The notes under the pieces were generated by a model, which was not told where the DNA came from, did no database searches, and was given only the letters and a program-made list of their open reading frames with translations. A DNA stretch of 64,000 nucleotides, from the NCBI RefSeq assembly GCF_001908375.1, contig NZ_CP017241.1:3438501-3502500 (forward strand). Direction: 5' to 3'. This DNA comes from Rhizobium etli 8C-3. Lineage in GTDB: Bacteria; Pseudomonadota; Alphaproteobacteria; Rhizobiales; Rhizobiaceae. The translations under genes were made by a program, and so were the position numbers. Position 1 is the stretch's first letter, and each line of letters opens with the position of its first letter. Below are positions 9,624 to 20,193 of this stretch, in pieces.

Positions 9624-10658
9624 ATGACGATTGCACCTTCATATCTCCCGGCGGAGCATCCTCCGGTCAAATTCGGCAAGGTCGGGGTCCTTCTCGTCAA
9701 TCTCGGCACGCCCGACGGCACCGATTACGCGTCGGTGCGGCGTTATCTGCGCGAATTCCTGACCGACAGGCGCGTCATCGAATGGTCGCCGTTGAAATGG
9801 TATCCGGTCCTCTTCGGAATCGTCCTGAACACCCGCCCGCAGAAGGTCGGCAGGGCCTACGAGACGATCTGGAACAAGGATGAGAACGAGAGCTATCTGC
9901 GCACCTACACCCGCAACCAGTCCGATCTCCTGGCGGCGCGCCTGAAGGACCTGCCGAATGTAAAGGTAGACTGGGCCATGCGTTATGGCACGCCCTCGAT
10001 CGCTTCGCGCATCAACGCACTGAAAGAGGAAGGCTGCGACCGCATCGTTCTTTTCCCGCTCTATCCGCAATATGCGGCGGCGACGACCGCCACAGTCAAC
10101 GACAAGGCATTCCAGCATCTATTGAAGATGCGCTGGCAGCCGGCATTGCGCATGGTGCCGGACTATCACGACGACGACACCTATATCGAAGCGCTCGCCA
10201 ATTCGGTGACAAGGCATCTTGCGGGGCTCGACTGGGAACCGCAGGTGATCCTCGCCTCGTTTCACGGCATCCCGCTCTCCTATTCCGAGCAGGGCGATCC
10301 TTACTACTTCCAGTGCCAGAAGACAGGGCACTTGCTTCGCGAAAGGCTTGGCCTTGCGAAGCAACAGTTCATGGTCACCTTCCAGTCCCGCTTCGGGCCG
10401 GAAGAATGGCTGCAGCCCTATACCGACAAGACCGTCGAGACGCTGGCCAAGGACGGCGTCAGACGCATTGCCGTTCTCAATCCCGGTTTCGTCTCCGACT
10501 GCCTGGAAACGCTGGAAGAGATTGCCGAGCAGGCGGCCCATTCCTTCCATGAAAACGGAGGCGAGAAATTTGCGCATATTCCGTGCCTGAACGACAGCGA
10601 GGACGGGATGCGCGTGCTGGAAAAGGTCGTGCGTCGCGAACTGATGGGTTGGGCCTGA
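9624..10658 (+). CDS. hemH: Ferrochelatase
   Basis: Enzyme of 344 residues that inserts ferrous iron into protoporphyrin IX, the last step of heme synthesis. Visible family motifs are the N-terminal VGVLLVNLGTPDG, the metal-site SFHGIP near residue 212 with the conserved His, and FQSRFGPEEWLQPYTD with the conserved acidic residue. Length is normal for proteobacterial HemH. It acts at the cytoplasmic face of the inner membrane. It stands alone on this strand after the nucleotidase terminator, and no iron-regulator box could be recognised upstream by eye. Confidence 0.96.
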   Translation: MTIAPSYLPAEHPPVKFGKVGVLLVNLGTPDGTDYASVRRYLREFLTDRRVIEWSPLKWYPVLFGIVLNTRPQKVGRAYETIWNKDENESYLRTYTRNQSDLLAARLKDLPNVKVDWAMRYGTPSIASRINALKEEGCDRIVLFPLYPQYAAATTATVNDKAFQHLLKMRWQPALRMVPDYHDDDTYIEALANSVTRHLAGLDWEPQVILASFHGIPLSYSEQGDPYYFQCQKTGHLLRERLGLAKQQFMVTFQSRFGPEEWLQPYTDKTVETLAKDGVRRIAVLNPGFVSDCLETLEEIAEQAAHSFHENGGEKFAHIPCLNDSEDGMRVLEKVVRRELMGWA

Positions 10659-10783
10659 GACGGACGCAGGCTGCCGCCGCGCCCGGTCTTCCAGCTGCCG
10701 ACTAAAACCTTGGCGTGCGCTTGTGAAAATCCCGCTCGTTGAATAGGATCGCCGCCATCACAGGCCTGGTGGAGGAGAGAGTG

Positions 10784-11794
10784 ATGATTCTAGGCGGGTT
10801 CGATATCGTCGTTATTGCTCTCGTCGTCTTCGTCATCCTTGTGCTTTTTGCGGGCGTCAAGACGGTGCCGCAGGGCTATCGCTATACGATCGAGCGCTTC
10901 GGCCGCTATACGCGCACACTGGAGCCGGGCCTCAACATCATCACGCCATTCATCGAGCGCATAGGCGCCCGCATGAACGTGATGGAGCAGGTGCTTGACG
11001 TACCGACCCAGGAAGTCATCACCCGGGACAACGCCTCCGTGGCCGCCGATGCGGTCGCCTTCTACCAGGTCCTGAATGCCGCCCAGGCCGCCTACCAGGT
11101 CTCCAATCTCGAAAACGCCGTTCTTAATCTGACGATGACCAACATCCGCTCGGTCATGGGCTCCATGGACCTCGACGAGCTTCTGTCCAACCGCGATGCG
11201 ATCAATGACCGGCTGCTGCGGGTTGTCGATGATGCCGTGCAGCCGTGGGGCATCAAGGTCACCCGTATCGAGATCAAGGACATCCGACCACCGACCGATC
11301 TCGTCGACGCCATGGCGCGGCAGATGAAGGCCGAGCGTGAGAAACGTGCCCAAATTCTGGAAGCCGAAGGTTCGCGCAACGCCCAGATCCTTCGCGCCGA
11401 AGGTGCCAAGCAATCGGCAATTCTGGAGGCGGAGGGCCAGCGTGAGGCAGCGTTTCGCGAAGCCGAAGCCCGCGAGCGTCTGGCCGAGGCCGAAGCCAAG
11501 GCGACAAGGATGGTCTCCGAGGCGATCGCCGCCGGCGACGTGCAGGCGATCAACTATTTCGTGGCGCAGAAATATACAGAGGCGCTGTCTGCCATCGGTA
11601 CGGCCGGCAATTCCAAGATTGTCTTGATGCCGATGGAGGCCTCATCCATCATCGGCTCGCTGAGCGGTATTGGTGCAATCGCCAAGGAGGTCTTCGGCGA
11701 CGGCAGCAGTCCGCCCTCCCCGCCGCGGCCGCGTCAAGTGCCGCCGCGCACGACTCCGCCGGTCAATCCCTTCAACCAGGCCCCGGAGCGCTGA
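10784..11794 (+). CDS. SPFH/band 7 membrane protein (stomatin-like, QmcA family)
   Basis: Membrane scaffold protein of 336 residues with one N-terminal transmembrane helix (about residues 5-24), a band 7/SPFH domain (TVPQGYRYTIERFGRYTRTL onward) and a long charged coiled-coil rich in Ala, Glu and Arg. A proline-rich tail ends the protein (PPSPPRPRQVPPRT). Family members form oligomeric membrane microdomains and often control FtsH-type proteases. The start at 10784 is set by a strong GGAGGAGAG site; the frame is open from a TTG at 10739. The nfeD gene starts 3 bases after the stop, the usual SPFH-NfeD pairing. Confidence 0.93.
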   Translation: MILGGFDIVVIALVVFVILVLFAGVKTVPQGYRYTIERFGRYTRTLEPGLNIITPFIERIGARMNVMEQVLDVPTQEVITRDNASVAADAVAFYQVLNAAQAAYQVSNLENAVLNLTMTNIRSVMGSMDLDELLSNRDAINDRLLRVVDDAVQPWGIKVTRIEIKDIRPPTDLVDAMARQMKAEREKRAQILEAEGSRNAQILRAEGAKQSAILEAEGQREAAFREAEARERLAEAEAKATRMVSEAIAAGDVQAINYFVAQKYTEALSAIGTAGNSKIVLMPMEASSIIGSLSGIGAIAKEVFGDGSSPPSPPRPRQVPPRTTPPVNPFNQAPER

Positions 11795-11797
11795 GGC

Positions 11798-12253
11798 ATG
11801 CTGACACGCGTCGTTGCCGAACTCGGGCCATGGACCTGGTGGATTGTCGGCCTGGCGCTGCTTGCCGCCGAAATGGTGGTGCCTGGCTTTTTCCTCGTCT
11901 GGATCGGTCTTGCCGCGCTCGCCGTCGGCATTCTGTCGCTGCTGCTTTGGAATGCCGGCTTCTGGATCTGGGAAACGCAGCTCATCCTTTTTGCCATCCT
12001 GGCGGTTGCCGCGACATTCCTTGGCCGCCGGCTGACGCTTCGCCATGATGCGACTGACGAACCCTTTCTCAATCAGCGGGGCGCAAGTCTCGTCGGCCGG
12101 ACGGCTACGCTCTTGGAACCGATCGCCGAAGGCCGCGGCCGCATCCATATCGATGATACGGTCTGGCGGGTGACCGGCCCGAACCTGCCTGCCGGAACGC
12201 AGGTGAAGGTGGTCGCAAGCAACGGGCGCGATCTGACGGTCGAGCCGCTGTGA
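11798..12253 (+). CDS. NfeD family membrane protein
   Basis: Protein of 151 residues with an N-terminal pair of membrane helices (WWIVGLALLAAEMVVPGFFL and the following hydrophobic stretch, plus a third near 60-80) and a soluble C-terminal OB-fold NfeD domain (GASLVGRTATLLEPIAEGRG to TQVKVVASNGRDLTVEPL). It is the standard partner of the preceding SPFH protein, and the 3-base spacing implies co-translation. The pair is thought to organise membrane domains or support membrane protein quality control. Its stop codon abuts the stop of the convergent kdsD-like gene with no spacer. Confidence 0.93.
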   Translation: MLTRVVAELGPWTWWIVGLALLAAEMVVPGFFLVWIGLAALAVGILSLLLWNAGFWIWETQLILFAILAVAATFLGRRLTLRHDATDEPFLNQRGASLVGRTATLLEPIAEGRGRIHIDDTVWRVTGPNLPAGTQVKVVASNGRDLTVEPL

Positions 12254-13246
12254 TCAGGCGACGCCGATCCGCAAGAGATCGTGAAAATGCACCAAGCCGG
12301 CCGGCCTGTTATCGTCATCGATGACGATCAGCGCTCCGATCTGATGCTGCTCCAGCAATGCCAGCGCGCTGGTGGCAAGCGCCGTCGGCCTGACGGTCTT
12401 GGGCGTGCGCGTCATGATGTCGTCAACGCAAAGCTCCGACAGGTTGCGTGTCAGATTCCGTGCGATGTCGCCTTCGGTAACGATGCCGCAGAGCCGCCCA
12501 TCCTCGTCCAGAACGCCGACGCAGCCGAAATGCTTGCGCGACAGCACGTGGATCGCCTCGGGCATCGGTGTCCCCTTCGCCACCAGCGGAACGCGATCGC
12601 CGGTATGCATGACGTCGCCGACATGCATCAGGCTGGCACCGAGCTTTCCGCCTGGATGGAAGACATGGAAATCCCGCGCCGTGAAGCCGCGCGCTTCAAG
12701 CAGCGCGATCGCGAGCGCATCCCCGAGGGCGAGCTGCATCAATGTCGACGTCGTTGGCGCAAGGCCGTTCGGGCAGGCTTCCTGCTCGTTCGGGATCAGC
12801 AGAACGATGTCGGATGCCGTCGCCAGCGACGAGTGTTCGCTGCAGGTGAGCGCGACCAGGGGGATGGAAAATCGGCGGGTATAGGCAATGATGCTGCGCA
12901 GTTCGGCACTTTCGCCGCCTTTGGAAATGGCAAGGACGAGATCGTCGCTCGCAATCATCCCGAGATCGCCGTGATTGGCTTCCGCGGCGTGAACGAAAAA
13001 CGCAGGCGTGCCCGTCGACGCAAGGGTAGCAGCCAGTTTCGTCCCGATATGTCCACTTTTGCCGACACCCGTAACGATGACACGACCGCTGATGTTGCCG
13101 ATCGTCTCCACCGCTTGAGAAAACGGCTCCGACAGACCGTCGCTCAAGGCGCGCTCAAGCGCTTCCAGTCCGCGTCTCTCCGTCCCGATCGTCCGCCTGG
13201 CGGATTCGAGCACACCGTTTTCAACAAGTCTGACTGCTTTTCTCAT
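12254..13246 (-). CDS. kdsD: Arabinose-5-phosphate isomerase (KpsF/GutQ family)
   Basis: Isomerase of 330 residues that converts ribulose 5-phosphate to arabinose 5-phosphate, the precursor of Kdo in lipopolysaccharide. It has an N-terminal SIS sugar-isomerase domain (VTGVGKSGHIGTK near residue 60, SKGGESAELRSII near 110) and two CBS domains after about residue 205 (GDRVPLVAKGTPMPEAI and DDIMTRTPKTVRPTA). Gene symbol by family; KpsF/GutQ/KdsD paralogs cannot be separated by sequence alone. It is transcribed divergently from the beta-barrel gene, another envelope function. Confidence 0.92.
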   Translation of the reverse strand: MRKAVRLVENGVLESARRTIGTERRGLEALERALSDGLSEPFSQAVETIGNISGRVIVTGVGKSGHIGTKLAATLASTGTPAFFVHAAEANHGDLGMIASDDLVLAISKGGESAELRSIIAYTRRFSIPLVALTCSEHSSLATASDIVLLIPNEQEACPNGLAPTTSTLMQLALGDALAIALLEARGFTARDFHVFHPGGKLGASLMHVGDVMHTGDRVPLVAKGTPMPEAIHVLSRKHFGCVGVLDEDGRLCGIVTEGDIARNLTRNLSELCVDDIMTRTPKTVRPTALATSALALLEQHQIGALIVIDDDNRPAGLVHFHDLLRIGVA

Positions 13247-13391
13247 GGCCCTGCGTTAGCGCTTTTCACTTAAGGTGTCTACCCACGTCGCCTTTCAACC
13301 TGTGAACAGATCCTTGCGGCCGCAACGAATGATTAACCACGAGGCTTTACGTTCGGGTAACGAATTGAAGCCTGCCACGTGCGGAATCCGG

Positions 13392-14966
13392 ATGGTCAAG
13401 GAAAGAGAGACGAGCAGTTTGACGCCGCTCCGTGCGGCGCGCTTTGCCGTGTCTTCCCTCGCCCTTTGCGCTTTGTTTCTTCCACCTCACCCGGGTTTTG
13501 CTCAGTCCGCGCAAAACAGCACCAGCAGCAGCACACCCGGCTATTCGTCTGCATCCGGCTCGCAGTCCTACGGCGGTTCGGCCAATGCACAGCAGCTGCC
13601 CGAAAATGGCGCAGTCGATGGTAGCGACTTGGCAAATCCCCCGGCCTATCAGACAAGCGGCACACCGCCCGGCTCAAACCAACAAGCCGGAACGACGATG
13701 GCAGCCGGGGCGACTGAGCAGGAACCGTCTTCCGAAACGACCGGGTCCATTCTCGATGAGGACATTCGTCGCCTGAATACCCGCGAACCGGCAATCGACG
13801 ACAGAAGGGCGCCACGCAGGCTGGAGGAAAACCTCACAGGTCAGGAGACGCCGGGCATCCGCGTCGGCACTTTCGTGCTGCGTCCTTCCGTTAACCAGTC
13901 GATCAACACCGAAACGACGAAGGAAGGTGAGACAAAGGAGACGCGGTCTTTCGCCCAAACCGACGCCTACGCAACGCTGACCTCGGACTGGGCGCTCCAT
14001 CAACTGATCGTCACCAGCCAGGGCACTTGGCAGCGCAATGTCAGCGGTACCGGCGAAGAACAGCCTGCTTTCGACATCGACGGCGACCTTCGCCTCGATC
14101 TGCCGGACGACACGGTCGCTCATATCAAGGGCGGATACCGGTTCTATCGGGAAGATACCGACGATCCTGACGCAATCGCCGATGCCGAGCAGCAATCGGA
14201 TGTGCAGGAGTTTTCGGCAGGCGCATCCCTCGAGCGCGATTTCGGCATCCTGCGCGCGACCGCGGCACTCGACCTGACCCGGACCATCTACTCTGACGCG
14301 GTGCTTTCGAACGGCACCAGGATCTCGCTCAGCGACCGCGACCGGACCTCCGGCACGTTTTTGGCCCGTGTCGGCTATGAGCTTTCGCCGGCACTCATTC
14401 CCTTCCTCGAGGCTTCCGTCGGCAAGACTGTCTATGACGAAAGCCGTGATTCGGCGGGTTTTGCGCGCTCCGGCAACAGCTACGGCGCCAAAGCCGGCGT
14501 CGAGGTCGATCTTGGAGAAAAGTTGAAGGGTGAAGTCGGTCTCGGCTACGAAACCGCAAGCTTTGACGATAGCCGCCTCGATTCGATCGATACCGCGATC
14601 GTCGATGCAAACCTCCTCTGGTCGCCTTTGCGTGGAACCGACGTTCGTTTTGATCTGTCGACCAGCATCCAGCCCTCGACGACAGCTGGTCAGAGCGGCT
14701 ACGTCTCGCACGAACTGACAACGGCGCTGACGCACCAGCTGCGCGACAACCTCCAGGCAACGGTGCTGGGTGGGGTGATTTTGCGGGACTATCCGTCCGG
14801 CGGCAGCAGCGACGAAACGGTCTATACGGCGAGCGGCGGTCTCACCTTGAACATCAACCGCTATCTCGACTTCACCAGCACGCTGGGATACGAGCTGACG
14901 ACGCGCGATGTGGGCGCCGACTCGCAGCAATGGCGAGCCGGCGTCGGTCTCAAGCTGAAACGCTAG
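13392..14966 (+). CDS. Outer membrane beta-barrel protein (putative porin, BBP2-like)
   Basis: Exported protein of about 524 residues with a signal peptide (hydrophobic SSLALCALFLPPHPGFAQS, cleavage near residue 37). A low-complexity Ser/Gly/Gln-rich linker follows, then a long region of alternating beta strands ending in a strand with the aromatic/charged pattern of outer-membrane barrels (WRAGVGLKLKR). It resembles the rhizobial putative beta-barrel porin 2 family (DUF2320 in older naming). The start ATG at 13392 follows the longer open frame from 13275, whose first 39 codons look non-coding. Transport role is inferred only. Confidence 0.82.
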   Translation: MVKERETSSLTPLRAARFAVSSLALCALFLPPHPGFAQSAQNSTSSSTPGYSSASGSQSYGGSANAQQLPENGAVDGSDLANPPAYQTSGTPPGSNQQAGTTMAAGATEQEPSSETTGSILDEDIRRLNTREPAIDDRRAPRRLEENLTGQETPGIRVGTFVLRPSVNQSINTETTKEGETKETRSFAQTDAYATLTSDWALHQLIVTSQGTWQRNVSGTGEEQPAFDIDGDLRLDLPDDTVAHIKGGYRFYREDTDDPDAIADAEQQSDVQEFSAGASLERDFGILRATAALDLTRTIYSDAVLSNGTRISLSDRDRTSGTFLARVGYELSPALIPFLEASVGKTVYDESRDSAGFARSGNSYGAKAGVEVDLGEKLKGEVGLGYETASFDDSRLDSIDTAIVDANLLWSPLRGTDVRFDLSTSIQPSTTAGQSGYVSHELTTALTHQLRDNLQATVLGGVILRDYPSGGSSDETVYTASGGLTLNINRYLDFTSTLGYELTTRDVGADSQQWRAGVGLKLKR

Positions 14967-14968
14967 GC

Positions 14969-15856
14969 TCAAAGGCCTTTCAGCAGTGCCCTGAAACCGT
15001 CTTCGACGGTCGGGCGGATATCCGCACGTTCGAGTGCGAAGGCAACATTGGCAAGGATGAAGCCATCCTTCGCACCGCAGTCATAGGTCGTGCCGCGGAA
15101 GTGGTAGCCTGCAAAATCCTGTTCCTTGAGCAGCTTCAGCATGCCGTCGGTCAGCTGGATTTCGTTGCCGGCGCCGCGCTCCTGCGTCTCCAGGATCTTG
15201 AATATCTCCGGCTGCAGGATGTAGCGGCCGTTGATGAAGAAGTTGGAAGGTGCCGTCCCCTTGGCAGGCTTCTCGACCATTCCGGTGATGCGGAAACCGT
15301 CGCCGATCCGTTCGCCGGCTCCCACGATGCCGTATTTATGGGCCTGATCGGGCGCACATTCCTCGACGGCGATGATGTTGCCGCCACTTTGGGAATAGAG
15401 ATCGATCATGCCCTTCATGCAGCCCTTGCCTTCATTCTTCATGATCATGTCCGGCAAAAGCAGCGCGAAAGGTTCGTCACCGACGATCTCGCGGGCGCAC
15501 CAAACGGCATGGCCGAGGCCGAGTGGCTCCTGCTGCCGGGTAAAGCTGACCGTGCCTGCTTTCGGAAGCTGATTGGCGAGCAGCGTCATTTCGGCCTGCT
15601 TGCTGCGTTCGCGCAGCGTCTGCTCGAGTTCGAAATGAATGTCGAAATAGTCTTCGATGATATGCTTGTTGCGGCCCGTCACGAAAACGAAGTGTTCAAT
15701 GCCGGCTTCGAGCGCCTCGTCGATCACATACTGAATGATCGGTTTATCGACGACAGTCAGCATCTCCTTCGGAACGGCTTTGGTGGCCGGGAGGAAGCGT
15801 GTTCCCAAACCTGCAACCGGGAATACCGCTTTACGAACTTTTTTCTGCTGTCCCAC
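14969..15856 (-). CDS. galU: UTP-glucose-1-phosphate uridylyltransferase
   Basis: Nucleotidyltransferase of 295 residues that makes UDP-glucose for exopolysaccharide, lipopolysaccharide and cyclic glucan synthesis. The N-terminal signature [20 protein letters not shown] with the following [19 protein letters not shown] is diagnostic of GalU/ExoN enzymes. Length is normal. The rhizobial name exoN is used when the gene lies in the exo cluster, which is not the case here. It ends 2 bases from the convergent beta-barrel gene. AGGAGGTCTAAGTGGG lies just upstream, with the AGGAGG core 10 bases from the ATG. Confidence 0.95.
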   Translation of the reverse strand: MGQQKKVRKAVFPVAGLGTRFLPATKAVPKEMLTVVDKPIIQYVIDEALEAGIEHFVFVTGRNKHIIEDYFDIHFELEQTLRERSKQAEMTLLANQLPKAGTVSFTRQQEPLGLGHAVWCAREIVGDEPFALLLPDMIMKNEGKGCMKGMIDLYSQSGGNIIAVEECAPDQAHKYGIVGAGERIGDGFRITGMVEKPAKGTAPSNFFINGRYILQPEIFKILETQERGAGNEIQLTDGMLKLLKEQDFAGYHFRGTTYDCGAKDGFILANVAFALERADIRPTVEDGFRALLKGL

Positions 15857-16060
15857 TTAGACCTCCTAGGGGGGCTGGATCGCTTTTACACTCAAGCTAT
15901 TTTAGGGTGAACTAGATTAGAATCGCTACCGTTTTGCAAAGGATGACGGGAGAAGCCGGTCATGGTAAAGAATTTGTTGACTCCGTTCCGGTAGTGTCGG
16001 GTTTGGCCGGAAACTGCAACTCCGCCGCACGTGCAACGAAGATGACGGATACGACTGCCG

Positions 16061-17284
16061 ATGACCCAGAACCGCAAATACTCCCTTCGTGGTCTTGCTC
16101 TCGCCTTCACGGTGACCGCTTCCGCAGGTCTGGCTCCCCATAGCGCGGCGGCCGACCAGCGGTTCCAGAAGTGGATCGCGGACTTCTATCAAACTGCCGC
16201 GCAAAATGGCATCAGCAAGGCAACCTATCGGAAAGCTTTCGCAGGCGTGACCGAACCGGACCCGACGGTCCTTGAAAAGGCGAACTTTCAGCCGGAATTC
16301 ACGACCAAGATTTGGGACTATGTGGACTCCCGCGTCAACCCCTATACAGCCGATATCGGCCGCAAAATGGCCACAAAGCATGCGGCGACTCTGACGGCGA
16401 TCGAACGGCATTTTGGCGTCGACAAGAACATCATCCTGGCGATCTGGTCGATGGAATCGAATTACGGTGCGGTCCTCACGAAGGACGACCGGCTGCACTA
16501 TGTGCCACGCGCGCTTGCAACCCTTGCCTACGCAGACGATCGCCGCGCCAAGTTCGCCAAGAAGCAGCTCGTCGCTGCGCTGAAGATCCTGCAGAACGGT
16601 GATATCTCTGCCGATGGCATGACGGGGTCCTGGGCAGGCGCCATGGGCCATACGCAGTTCATCCCGACAAGCTATCTGCTTTATGCTGTCGATGCCGACC
16701 GCAATGGTCATCGCGACATCTGGAATTCGGTGCCGGATGCGCTTGCGACCTCCGCCAACCTTCTTGCAAAGAACGGCTGGGACACCGGCAGGACCTGGGG
16801 CTACGAAGTTTCGGTTCCGGCAAGCCTCGCAAAGCAGGTCGGCAAGACACATACGATCGCGCAATGGGCAGCGATGGGCGTCACCCGCCCCAGCGGCAAG
16901 GGTTTTCGGGACGGCTCGACAAGAGCCGTGCTGAAGATGCCGGCCGGCCCTGGCGGCCCCGGCTTCCTGATGACCGGGAACTTTTTCACGATCAAGAAAT
17001 ACAACGCTTCCGACAGCTATGCGCTCGCCGTTGGCCTGCTTGCCGATGAGATTGCCGGTTATGGTGGCATGAAACAGCGCTGGCCGCGACCGGAGGGCAC
17101 ACTCGACATGAAGGAAAAATTCGAGCTGCAAAATCGCCTGAAGACGCTTGGCTATTACAACGGCGAGGTCGACGGCAATTTCGGTTCAGGTTCGAAGGCC
17201 GCGATTTCGGCGGTTCAAGAACGCCTCGGCATGCAGGCCGATGGCAAACCCTCGCTCCCGCTCCTGAATGCGCTCCGGCGCTAG
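16061..17284 (+). CDS. Lytic murein transglycosylase (MltB family) with peptidoglycan-binding domain
   Basis: Periplasmic enzyme of 407 residues that cleaves peptidoglycan glycan strands to 1,6-anhydro ends. It has a signal peptide (about residues 1-31, cleavage near AAADQ). The SLT-like MltB domain carries the catalytic Glu in SMESNYG at about residue 132 and GAMGHTQFIPTSY near 195. A C-terminal peptidoglycan-binding domain 1 spans about residues 345-405 (LQNRLKTLGYYNGEVDGNFG). It stands between galU and a DUF459 protein, a stretch of envelope-related genes. Lack of a lipobox suggests a soluble form. Confidence 0.93.
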   Translation: MTQNRKYSLRGLALAFTVTASAGLAPHSAAADQRFQKWIADFYQTAAQNGISKATYRKAFAGVTEPDPTVLEKANFQPEFTTKIWDYVDSRVNPYTADIGRKMATKHAATLTAIERHFGVDKNIILAIWSMESNYGAVLTKDDRLHYVPRALATLAYADDRRAKFAKKQLVAALKILQNGDISADGMTGSWAGAMGHTQFIPTSYLLYAVDADRNGHRDIWNSVPDALATSANLLAKNGWDTGRTWGYEVSVPASLAKQVGKTHTIAQWAAMGVTRPSGKGFRDGSTRAVLKMPAGPGGPGFLMTGNFFTIKKYNASDSYALAVGLLADEIAGYGGMKQRWPRPEGTLDMKEKFELQNRLKTLGYYNGEVDGNFGSGSKAAISAVQERLGMQADGKPSLPLLNALRR

Positions 17285-17366
17285 AAAGGAGAAATCCGCG
17301 ACATAGGTTTCATGGACAGTGGACGTGTGCGTCTTGTCCATGCGAAAATGTCGTAAGGTTTGGGGC

Positions 17367-18584
17367 ATGACGATGCGTAGATGGGGTGACAGGCTGAAAC
17401 TGGGCTCAAGGACGCTGCTTTGCGCCGCATTGGCGCTTTCCTTCGCCATCACCGCGCCCTTTGATTTTGCCGACGCGCAGGAGCGCTATTACTACCGCCG
17501 CTCGATCTTCGATTTCTTCACCGGCCGCCGCTACATCAACGAAGACTATGCTCCGCCGCCCGAGGTTCGACGCCCGCCGCAGCGTCAGCGCAAGCGGGCA
17601 CCGATCGCGCCCAAATCCCCAACCGTCGCCACTGCGCGGCCCGTGGCGCCCGTCCTTCAGGAACCGGTGGTCCAGAAACTCGCGAATGCCCAAAAGATCC
17701 TGATCGTCGGCGATTTTCTCGCAAGCGGCCTGGGCGATGGCATGACGGAAGCATTCAAGGCCTCGCCTGGCGTGATCGTAGAGGCCCGAGGCAACGTCTC
17801 TTCGGGCCTGGTGCGCGACGATTATTACGACTGGCCCGAACAACTGCCGAAGATGATGGACGAACTGAAGCCGGCGATGGTCGTCGTCATGATCGGCGCC
17901 AACGACCGGCAGCAGATGGTAATCGGCGACGCCAAGGAGAAGTTCCGCACCGACGCCTGGTATGGCGAATATCAGAAGCGTGTGCTGAACTTCGGCAAGG
18001 AAATAACGAGCCGCAAGATACCATTGCTTTGGGTCGGGCTTCCGGCTTTCGAATCGCCCTCGATGACGGCTGACGCCGTCCAGATGAACCAGCTCTATCG
18101 CAAGCAGGTGGAAAGCATCGGCGGCGAATTCGTCGACATCTGGGACGGCTTCGTGGACGTGAATGGGCAGTTCGTCGTTACCGGTTCCGACATCAATGGC
18201 CAGCAGGTGCGCCTGCGCACCTCGGACGGCATCAATCTGACGCAGGCCGGACGTCGCAAGGTCGCCTTTTATGTCGAAAAGCCGGCCCGTCGCCTTCTCG
18301 GCACGCAGGCAAGTCCCGACCTTGTGCGCCTTGACACCAGCAACCAGCCCCATCTCGGTCTGCCGTCGGACCCGGTTGCCCATACACAGCCGATCAGTCT
18401 ATCCGACCCCGATCTCGATGGAGGATCTGAGCTTCTCGGCGGCGGGCTCGCTCCGGTCACTTTGGCGGATTCGCCGCGCGACATGCTCGTAGAGGACGGC
18501 AAGATGGAGCCGGCGCCGGCAGGACGCGTGGACGACTACAGCCTTCCGGCTTCGAAAACGCCCAAGCAGGTCTCGGCCAAGTAA
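17367..18584 (+). CDS. DUF459 / SGNH-hydrolase family exported protein
   Basis: Exported protein of 405 residues. A signal peptide with the hydrophobic core [13 protein letters not shown] is followed by a Pro/Arg-rich segment (about residues 55-95) and a SGNH/GDSL hydrolase-like domain: [10 protein letters not shown] near 112 in the position of block I, and MIGANDRQ near 176 as block III. The family (DUF459) is found mainly in alphaproteobacteria and is thought to act on cell-wall or polysaccharide esters; the substrate is unknown. The start at 17367 is favoured by AAGG 8 bases upstream. The ATGs at 17340 and 17373 are alternatives. Confidence 0.85.
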   Translation: MTMRRWGDRLKLGSRTLLCAALALSFAITAPFDFADAQERYYYRRSIFDFFTGRRYINEDYAPPPEVRRPPQRQRKRAPIAPKSPTVATARPVAPVLQEPVVQKLANAQKILIVGDFLASGLGDGMTEAFKASPGVIVEARGNVSSGLVRDDYYDWPEQLPKMMDELKPAMVVVMIGANDRQQMVIGDAKEKFRTDAWYGEYQKRVLNFGKEITSRKIPLLWVGLPAFESPSMTADAVQMNQLYRKQVESIGGEFVDIWDGFVDVNGQFVVTGSDINGQQVRLRTSDGINLTQAGRRKVAFYVEKPARRLLGTQASPDLVRLDTSNQPHLGLPSDPVAHTQPISLSDPDLDGGSELLGGGLAPVTLADSPRDMLVEDGKMEPAPAGRVDDYSLPASKTPKQVSAK

Positions 18585-18719
18585 GCTCCGGTCTTTGGCC
18601 GAGCATTTTCCGGCAAAGCCTTTCGAAAGCTCACAAGCACTGTGCATGCCTCTTCAACGGATCGGCCGCCCGCAACCTTTTGCGAGCAGCGCGTTCTGTC
18701 CGGCTTTAGGCAACGGCGA

Positions 18720-20174
18720 TCAGCGCGGCAGAACCGTCGAGCCCATCAGCGCTTCATCGATCGCACGCGCTGCCTGGCGGCCTTCGCGGATCGCCCAGAC
18801 GACCAGGGATTGGCCGCGGCGAACGTCGCCTGCCGTCCAAAGCTTGTCGACCGATGTCTTGTAGTCGCGATCGTTGGCAACGACATTGGTCGAGCCGCGG
18901 CGATCGGTGTTGAGCGTCAGCCTGCCGTCCAGCTCCCTGAGGACGCTGTCGGTGAACGGTCCGCGGAAACCGATGGCGATAAAGGCAAGATCCGCCTTGA
19001 TGACGAATTCCGTACCGGCAACCGGCTTGCGGCGCTCGTCGACCTCGCAGCAGGTGACGCCTGTCAGCACGCCGTCTTCGCCGATGAACTCCAGCGTCGC
19101 GACCTGGAACTCGCGCACGGCGCCTTCCGCCTGCGACGAGGAGGTTCGCATCTTGGTTGCCCAGAACGGCCAAACGGCGAGCTTGTCTTCCTTCTCTGGC
19201 GGTTGCGGACGAATGTCGAGTTGCGTGACCTTCACAGCGCCCTGACGGAACGCCGTGCCGACGCAGTCCGAAGCGGTATCGCCGCCGCCGACGACGACCA
19301 CATGCTTGGCGCCGGCCAGGATCGGATCCGACGCCCAGCCGACGCTGTCGATGTTTTCGCGGCCGACACGCTTGTTCTGCTGCACGAGATAGGGCATCGC
19401 GTCATGGACGCCGGCAAGTTCGATACCGGGAATGCCGGCCTCGCGCGGCGTTTCGGAACCGCCGCAGTAAAGCACGGCATCGTAATCGGACAGCAATTGC
19501 TCGACCTTCAAGTCGACGCCGACATTGACGCCGCAATGGAAGGTGACGCCCTCGCCCTTCATCTGCTCGACGCGGCGATCGATGAAGTTCTTCTCCATCT
19601 TGAAGTCGGGAATGCCGTAGCGCAGCAGGCCGCCGGGGCGGCTTTCGCGTTCGTAGACATGGACCTCATGGCCGGCACGGCCGAGCTGCTGGGCAGCCGC
19701 CATACCGGCGGGTCCGGAGCCGATGACCGCGACCTTCTTGCCGGTATGGACCGTTGCCGGCTGCGGGCGGATGAAACCGAGCTCGTAAGCCTTGTCGGCA
19801 ATCGCCTGCTCGACCGTCTTGATCGCAACGGGCGCATCTTCGAGGTTCAGCGTGCAGGCCTCCTCGCAGGGCGCCGGGCAGACACGACCGGTGAACTCCG
19901 GGAAGTTGTTGGTCGAATGCAGGTTCTGGATCGCCGCTTCCCAATTGTTGTTGTAGACGAGGTCGTTCCAGTCCGGAATCTGGTTATGGATCGGGCAGCC
20001 GGTCGGCCCATGGCAATAGGGGATGCCACAGTCCATGCAGCGCGCGGCCTGTTTCTGCACTTCCTGGTCCGACATCGGGATCGTGAATTCGCGGAAATGC
20101 CGGATTCGATCCGACGCCGGCTGATACTTCGCTACCTGCCGGTCGATTTCCAGAAACCCTGTGACCTTACCCAT
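18720..20174 (-). CDS. gltD: Glutamate synthase (NADPH) small subunit
   Basis: Flavoprotein subunit of 484 residues that passes electrons from NADPH to GltB. The N-terminal cysteine set for iron-sulfur clusters is visible ([18 protein letters not shown] near residues 40-60 and [11 protein letters not shown] near 95), followed by FAD ([13 protein letters not shown]) and NADPH ([13 protein letters not shown]) Rossmann motifs. The start at 20174 ([13 protein letters not shown]) matches the family; codons back to 20204 are in frame but extra. It lies downstream of gltB on the same strand with a small membrane-protein frame between them. Confidence 0.96.
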   Translation of the reverse strand: MGKVTGFLEIDRQVAKYQPASDRIRHFREFTIPMSDQEVQKQAARCMDCGIPYCHGPTGCPIHNQIPDWNDLVYNNNWEAAIQNLHSTNNFPEFTGRVCPAPCEEACTLNLEDAPVAIKTVEQAIADKAYELGFIRPQPATVHTGKKVAVIGSGPAGMAAAQQLGRAGHEVHVYERESRPGGLLRYGIPDFKMEKNFIDRRVEQMKGEGVTFHCGVNVGVDLKVEQLLSDYDAVLYCGGSETPREAGIPGIELAGVHDAMPYLVQQNKRVGRENIDSVGWASDPILAGAKHVVVVGGGDTASDCVGTAFRQGAVKVTQLDIRPQPPEKEDKLAVWPFWATKMRTSSSQAEGAVREFQVATLEFIGEDGVLTGVTCCEVDERRKPVAGTEFVIKADLAFIAIGFRGPFTDSVLRELDGRLTLNTDRRGSTNVVANDRDYKTSVDKLWTAGDVRRGQSLVVWAIREGRQAARAIDEALMGSTVLPR

Positions 20175-20193
20175 ATTTTCGTCCCTCATCATC

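Noticed and set aside
7754..9721. A 655-codon minus-strand frame opposite the 5'-nucleotidase gene
   Set aside because: It runs antisense to a well-supported enzyme, crosses a terminator and shows no domain.
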